9,018 nt of DNA from NCBI GenBank assembly GCA_964496705.1, contig CAZCBJ010000164.1, positions 1 through 9,018 of the forward strand, read 5' to 3'. Shown piece after piece: positions 6,001 to 9,018 of this stretch. The notes below the pieces were generated by a model. That model had not been told where the DNA came from. It did not search any database and saw only the letters and a program-made list of their open reading frames with translations. Position 1 is the first letter of the stretch, and the number at the start of each line of letters is the position of its first letter. The DNA is from CAZCBJ01 sp964496705. Its GTDB lineage: Bacteria > Chloroflexota > Anaerolineae > Anaerolineales > Anaerolineaceae. The position numbers were made by a program, and so were the translations under genes.

Positions 6001-9000
6001 CAAAGCGGGCAAATTTGCCCTGTTGATTTCATACACGCATCTGGATGGCGCTTTTGAACCGGTGTTGATCGGCAACACCGTCGACACGCGCATCGAATTC
6101 ACGGTGGGACAGGGTGTGCTGCTGCTGATCCCCCAGGCCACCCCGCCCTGCACCTATGCCTACTGCCTGCTGCATCAATCCACCGATGCCAATGTGATTT
6201 TTGATGCCAAGCTCATGTTGAACGAATACGACCCGGCGATCCTGACTGACGATGTCATGGTGGACCTGTTCCCCACCTTCCCAAAGCCCGGCAACCTGGA
6301 GGTCACCGCCACCAAAAAATCGGACAATTCTCCTTTGCCGTCCTGGACGAACAAATGCACCTGGCAGATCAGCGGTTCGATTCACCAATTGGTGTGCACC
6401 AACGTGGATGTCTCCCAGGATATGGACCTGCGCTATCTGTTCCCGGTTCCGGATGCCAATTACACCATCTATCCCAAGGCCATGCCCATCTTTGTGGAGG
6501 TGAAGGAAGCCACTGAGGTGGTGGTGAATTCGACCATGTTCAATAACACCTTCGTGGGCACGATCATCGAATTACAAAAAGGCAAAATCTATGTCCGCGA
6601 AAAGACCAGCGGTACGGCGTTGACCAATGTCAATTTCACCATCACCATTGACGGTTTGAATATCGCCGACCGGATCATAAAAGTGGACGGTTCCTGCACG
6701 CTGGATGCCAACAACGGCTTGATCCTGACCCAGGGGGCTGATTACACTGTGGATACCTGCCGGGTGGCATTCAAGAAAGCTGCCAGCAGTTATAAGCTGT
6801 TCTTTGATTTTGCTGGAAACAATGATTTCGATGCCAGCACAAATCAACGCGATATCAGCGCCGGAAAGCAGAACGGAATCGCGATCAACTGGCAAAATAA
6901 CGATATCTCTGGCAACTACCAGGTCTTCACGTATATCAGCACCGAGTTGGATTTCACCTGCCCATCAGCAACCGCCTCGTGCGCCAATTTCACCACGCAG
7001 GTACTCACAGGCCAGGAAATTCAGTTTGACCTGAGCGCGGCTGACAGTTGCAAGGTTTACAATGATGTGACCGAGGTGACCAGTGGAAGATTCACCCTGC
7101 CTGTGCCGAACGGCAGCGGCAATGTGATCTTGCCCAATGTGCGTTTCCGCTGCACCACCCTGAGCAGCAAAACGCTTAAGGTCGGCTTTGTCAGCCCGGC
7201 CACCAACGATTTTGGCGTCAGCGCCGGCACGCAAAAGAATCCCACGCTGGTGAAATATAATGCGCCGATGGTTCCCACCATTCGCCAAAACGACGGCACC
7301 TCGCTGGCCACTTATCCCTTGATCGGGTCGCCCAGCGATCCCATCACCAGCAGCGAGTGGTTTGTGGGTGTGGAATACTGGGTCAAGGTGGACCTGACCA
7401 GCATGCCGGATGATGCCACGCCGGACGCCACCGACAAGGTGAAAATGGTCTGGCCGATTGCGCTGCACAACGCGCTGGATCCCGATCCGGCGGTGTCGGA
7501 CTGCCTCCCCTATTACAAGACCGGCACTGATCCGGCCGAATATTACATTCCCTTCGAAAAGTCCGGCACCACCTGGACGGCCAAGTGTAAATTTAAATTC
7601 TCATCCACGCGCTTTCTGCAGCCCAATGACACGATCGATTTCGCGCTGCAGAGCACGCGGTTCAACAATACCAACACCAACAATTCCATTGATCTGCCCA
7701 ACGCGATCAACAAGCGGACCGCCACCATTGCTCCGGACATCCGGATCAATGATGGCTCTGCGTTGGACACGTATCCGATCAAAGGCTCGCCCACCGCGGA
7801 CATCGCCAATTTGTGGGTGGGTGAGGAATACTGGGCGGTGGTGAATATCGCCAGCCTCACCGAAAATCCGGATGCTTCGGATGTTGCCAGGATGGTGTGG
7901 CCCTCCAACTTGACGGCGGCGATGGATGCAGCCAAGTCAACCTGTGATTCGTACGCCACAGGCGATACTTATAACATTCCATTCGTTAAAAATGGCGGTG
8001 GTTGGCGGGCGAGCTGCAAATTCGTCTTGTCCAGTGAAAAGACGCTAAAAACCAGCGATCAAATCACCTTCAACCTAGTCAGCAACCGTTTCTCCGATTC
8101 CACGACCTACGCGGTTAACCTGCCCGATGCGGGGGTATTGAAAATGCCGGTGACGATGACCATCAGTGTCATCAACGGTGCGGTCAAGACAGCCGACAGC
8201 GAATGGTACGCGCTCTCCAATCCGCGCATCCAGGTGGTGCTGTCGGAATATGAAACGCACTTCCAGGGCGATCTGAACACAGGCTTGACCTGTGCCAGCG
8301 GATTCCTCACGGTCACCAGCAAGATTGGTAACAACGCCGCCACCACACTGGGCGATTGCCAGAAGACCGCCACCGGAAACGGCACGGCCACCTTCACCTA
8401 TGATCTGCCGGATGACAGCGCTTACACTGCCACCATCACCGCCAGTTACGCCAACGCGGCGAATGTCTTCGCGGATTCCAGCGCCACTAAAACGGTGAAG
8501 ATCGTCAAGATACCGGTTTCCATTTCCCTCAGTGATCTAAAATGGATCGACTCGGGCAATGTGGAGCGGCCCTTCCCAGAACAAATGAAGTGCCTCACCT
8601 GCGACAATTGGCCGACCAAGCTGTTTGTCGCCAGCCGCTCGTACACGGTGACCATCACAGTCACCGCGACTGCGCCGGTGGGCTCGGAGCCTATCGTCAC
8701 CCAGGGCAGGGTGAGGTTGAGCCTGTTGTCCAGTGTTCAGGGTGTGACCAACACCTTTGAAGCCAATGTAGCGAATGGCAAGGCTACCTTCACGGGAGTA
8801 AATCCGAGCAACAGTGCATATTGGTCGTTCAACCTGGGTCACAAGGTTGAATTCTACAACGCCAACGCCTTTGAAGATGCCAGCGCTTCCTCCAGCACGG
8901 TCATCATGCGGCGTTTATGGCAGACGTTCTCCCTGGAAAATTGGAGTGGGAGTAATGGATTCAGGGTCGCCGATACCACCAATAATGAATGTTTTGATGT

Positions 9001-9018
9001 GTATCTGGAGGTGGATGG
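3047..9018 (+). CDS. Giant FHA-like / multi-Ig-like envelope protein (C-terminus beyond window)
   Basis: One frame stays open from ATG 3047 to the right edge: 1990 complete codons and two bases, with no stop. Residues 1 to about 105 are FHA-like (VVNIGCHPENDVTITG at 24-39, His46, later QIGRYLLTVRR). The motif Arg is Cys29 and the motif Ser is absent. Residues about 120-235 and 236-358 are two NEW3/CARDB-type Ig-like domains. Residues 359-380 are a membrane helix (LFGWWVILLAVLGVLAGLFL, then LL). Four Ig-like domains with W-x-V cores follow (Trp406, Trp492, Trp634, Trp717). From about residue 780 on comes a long array of Ig-like modules, the first resembling bacterial Ig group 3 (ASYSGDKIYAPVDS). 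Cysteines are absent from 286 to 828 and then occur in close pairs, which suits export. There is no N-terminal signal peptide; the internal helix would act as signal anchor. The only nearby charges favour the far side being inside (R383 after the helix), so topology is not settled. Likely a surface fibre or adhesin-like scaffold; ligand unknown. Confidence 0.85.
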   Translation, partial: MADLNYTIHEDLTGVRDLEFDQAVVNIGCHPENDVTITGTGILPFHATILAQSGQYHLIPMSPDAAIAVDGSPLQVDGTNLTESQTVQIGRYLLTVRRNGSPHGMHIAIQQKGGAQGAVGVSTPGVENAILVNLAAQVSEIAVQQTAVYQLEVINAGPIVASFQAAVRGVPAEWVNIKPAAVNLNEGQRATLQVSITPPRAPTSAAGKHPLVFAITSPNYPGQRCEAEAELTILPYVEFSLGGLSPRQVRVPWGRRVGRVRLPITNLGNSTADLNVSAVDDENGCSFDITVREGVELNRQATIAVPAGETAHLPIEITPLKQPIAALRSKRYHYTTSVAAPDPSVAAQTLSGSVVASPLFGWWVILLAVLGVLAGLFLLLQPRINYFQVAAGKDVIELGDSTTLEWSVSPFASRVTISGIDKPITRGQNSMTVTPTQSTTYEMVSGNWLSGMLSLDRKESLTVLTVPPAPVIRVFEVDRNEVNKGNSINLRWSVTTAEQAFLTIDEVVYELKGDKFSGEQAVVLENDAIVSLEARNASGSELRSFFINVVLPHIDVTKFTVWVRPQTAGLNSAQPVAVQLTASPRRALLRQQDTDFSQKLVELVPDESSDTGYRVEFYQPDRELAKGEQIMLEWEVDGVETVQIAPFTEVLPANGKQPFFPQESMNFVMTAKSGELQQLFMLPVKVFDGEQPKAPTIEFFTASPSKRIGPGDVQFAWSVTGEWTRVQLSSGEAVIADNLFAQGFKTTPVVETASFILTAWNGSLSSAKIIEVTIDPTLLTPTLTITDIYPHQGFFRVGESVNVFIKIEGKAGNPDPTGTVIVSDGFSICTVALPTVSCQPPLVFKTPGTKQIKASYSGDKIYAPVDSKVYTKEKIIVEANQVSLSPAYFYSEKGVKKSPIPSLSTASLKVGDGLYMDVSVIPESKIMADDGKGQVTVRYCPLNNKGAIIDSECVSAGPATVKLATSGPDASASIGHAELSINHLRKAGKFALLISYTHLDGAFEPVLIGNTVDTRIEFTVGQGVLLLIPQATPPCTYAYCLLHQSTDANVIFDAKLMLNEYDPAILTDDVMVDLFPTFPKPGNLEVTATKKSDNSPLPSWTNKCTWQISGSIHQLVCTNVDVSQDMDLRYLFPVPDANYTIYPKAMPIFVEVKEATEVVVNSTMFNNTFVGTIIELQKGKIYVREKTSGTALTNVNFTITIDGLNIADRIIKVDGSCTLDANNGLILTQGADYTVDTCRVAFKKAASSYKLFFDFAGNNDFDASTNQRDISAGKQNGIAINWQNNDISGNYQVFTYISTELDFTCPSATASCANFTTQVLTGQEIQFDLSAADSCKVYNDVTEVTSGRFTLPVPNGSGNVILPNVRFRCTTLSSKTLKVGFVSPATNDFGVSAGTQKNPTLVKYNAPMVPTIRQNDGTSLATYPLIGSPSDPITSSEWFVGVEYWVKVDLTSMPDDATPDATDKVKMVWPIALHNALDPDPAVSDCLPYYKTGTDPAEYYIPFEKSGTTWTAKCKFKFSSTRFLQPNDTIDFALQSTRFNNTNTNNSIDLPNAINKRTATIAPDIRINDGSALDTYPIKGSPTADIANLWVGEEYWAVVNIASLTENPDASDVARMVWPSNLTAAMDAAKSTCDSYATGDTYNIPFVKNGGGWRASCKFVLSSEKTLKTSDQITFNLVSNRFSDSTTYAVNLPDAGVLKMPVTMTISVINGAVKTADSEWYALSNPRIQVVLSEYETHFQGDLNTGLTCASGFLTVTSKIGNNAATTLGDCQKTATGNGTATFTYDLPDDSAYTATITASYANAANVFADSSATKTVKIVKIPVSISLSDLKWIDSGNVERPFPEQMKCLTCDNWPTKLFVASRSYTVTITVTATAPVGSEPIVTQGRVRLSLLSSVQGVTNTFEANVANGKATFTGVNPSNSAYWSFNLGHKVEFYNANAFEDASASSSTVIMRRLWQTFSLENWSGSNGFRVADTTNNECFDVYLEVD
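4121..4186 (+). other. Single transmembrane helix of the giant protein
   Basis: Residues 359-380 are uninterrupted apolar residues with a tandem Trp362-Trp363 at the start. It is the only membrane-length hydrophobic run seen in the 1990 residues. It separates the FHA-like/Ig-like head from the long Ig-like stalk. Confidence 0.85.
4193..5376 (+). repeat. Four Ig-like repeats with W-x-V signature
   Basis: Four divergent protein repeats share a lead-in 'kG-x-x-x-x-L-x-W-x-V', then a 'V-x-I' strand and an end of type '-x-A-x-N-G'. The cores are LEWSVSPFASRVTISG (Trp406), LRWSVTTAEQAFLTID (Trp492), LEWEVDGVETVQIAPF (Trp634) and FAWSVTGEWTRVQLSSG (Trp717). The matching ends are TYEMVSGNWLSG, VSLEARNASGS, FVMTAKSGEL and FILTAWNGSL. 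Spacing is 86, 142 and 83 residues; the longer middle step holds an extra segment of about 55 residues. This type of repeat is common in bacterial surface proteins. No cysteine occurs in the block. Confidence 0.7.
5380..8900 (+). repeat. Divergent tandem array of about nine Ig-like modules
   Basis: A recurring module end with an aromatic anchor, then an Asp/Asn/Ser pattern, is seen at YSGDKIYAPVDS (Tyr862), YTHLDGAFEP (Phe1003), FPVPDANYTIYP (Tyr1139), FAGNNDFDAS (Phe1261), ATNDFGVSAG (Phe1389), STRFNNTNT (Phe1539), SNRFSDSTT (Phe1682), NAANVFADSSA (Phe1808) and YNANAFEDASASS (Phe1942). Steps are 141, 136, 122, 128, 150, 143, 126 and 134 residues. This is the final-strand pattern of bacterial Ig group 3 modules. 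Every interval contains at least one close cysteine pair. The first module is the best family match; the second and third are the weakest. Confidence 0.6.
7259..8134 (+). repeat. Clear tandem duplication of one module (copies A and B)
   Basis: Copy A is about residues 1405-1558 (7259-7720) and copy B about 1559-1696 (7721-8134). Aligned landmarks: NDGTSLATYPLIGSP versus NDGSALDTYPIKGSP; WFVGVEYWVKV versus LWVGEEYWAVV; KVKMVWP versus VARMVWP; YYIPFEKSGTTWTAKCKF versus YNIPFVKNGGGWRASCKF; DTIDFALQSTRF versus DQITFNLVSNRF. Both keep the cysteine pair (1486/1514 and 1633/1657). The DNA copies have diverged, so this is an old duplication held by selection. Confidence 0.85.

Noticed and set aside
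6965..7468. A 167-codon minus-strand open frame inside the giant gene
   Set aside because: The plus-strand frame is continuous here and carries the array module ends and cysteine pairs. The minus frame is a shadow with no domain.
1..9018. CRISPR arrays, tRNA or rRNA genes, insertion sequences
   Set aside because: I saw no regularly spaced identical repeats, no cloverleaf or rRNA-like stretches, no transposase, and no terminal inverted repeats.

Overview
The window looks like a moderately GC-rich bacterial chromosome, roughly mid-fifties percent G+C by eye. It has Shine-Dalgarno-led genes and long extracytoplasmic Ig-like proteins of a kind common in Chloroflexota such as Anaerolineae. That taxonomic guess rests on protein style only and is moderate at best; nothing in the window is a phylogenetic marker.

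Layout. Positions 1-433 (minus strand) carry the N-terminal 144 codons of a beta-lactamase-fold serine hydrolase that runs off the left edge. Positions 434-916 have no intact gene. They hold the hydrolase leader, a decayed and internally deleted SAM-dependent methyltransferase on the minus strand (486-682), and a good sigma-70-type promoter facing right (766-795). From 917 to the right edge three genes lie head to tail with 13- and 20-base gaps and look like one operon: (a) a 354-aa FHA-like plus Ig-like protein with a Pro/Ala tail; (b) a 343-aa protein with a membrane helix at each end, whose central Ig-like domain appears split by a Pro/Ala/Gly/Lys-rich insert; (c) a giant protein of at least 1990 residues, open at the right edge, with an FHA-like N-terminus, two Ig-like domains, one membrane helix and about 1600 further residues of Ig-like modules.

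How the genes may fit together. All three operon products share one Ig-like (NEW3/CARDB-type) fold pattern, and the first and third also share an FHA-like domain. Both FHA-like domains lack the arginine and serine that normally contact phosphothreonine, so they look structural or altered in specificity. In the giant protein no cysteine occurs between residues 286 and 828. After that, cysteines come in eleven close pairs, with a twelfth lone cysteine near the window edge. This suits a disulfide-stabilised region outside the cell, with the FHA-like/Ig-like head inside. My inference is an envelope-spanning surface fibre or scaffold (giant protein) with a two-helix membrane partner and a soluble cytoplasmic partner. 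No enzyme or known secretion component is visible in the operon part of the window, so the biological role is unknown.

The main hidden structure is in the giant protein. Beyond four Ig-like domains with a W-x-V signature (Trp 406, 492, 634, 717) there is a divergent tandem array of about nine Ig-like modules. The array has a 122-150 residue period and is marked by a recurring end motif and at least one cysteine pair per module.
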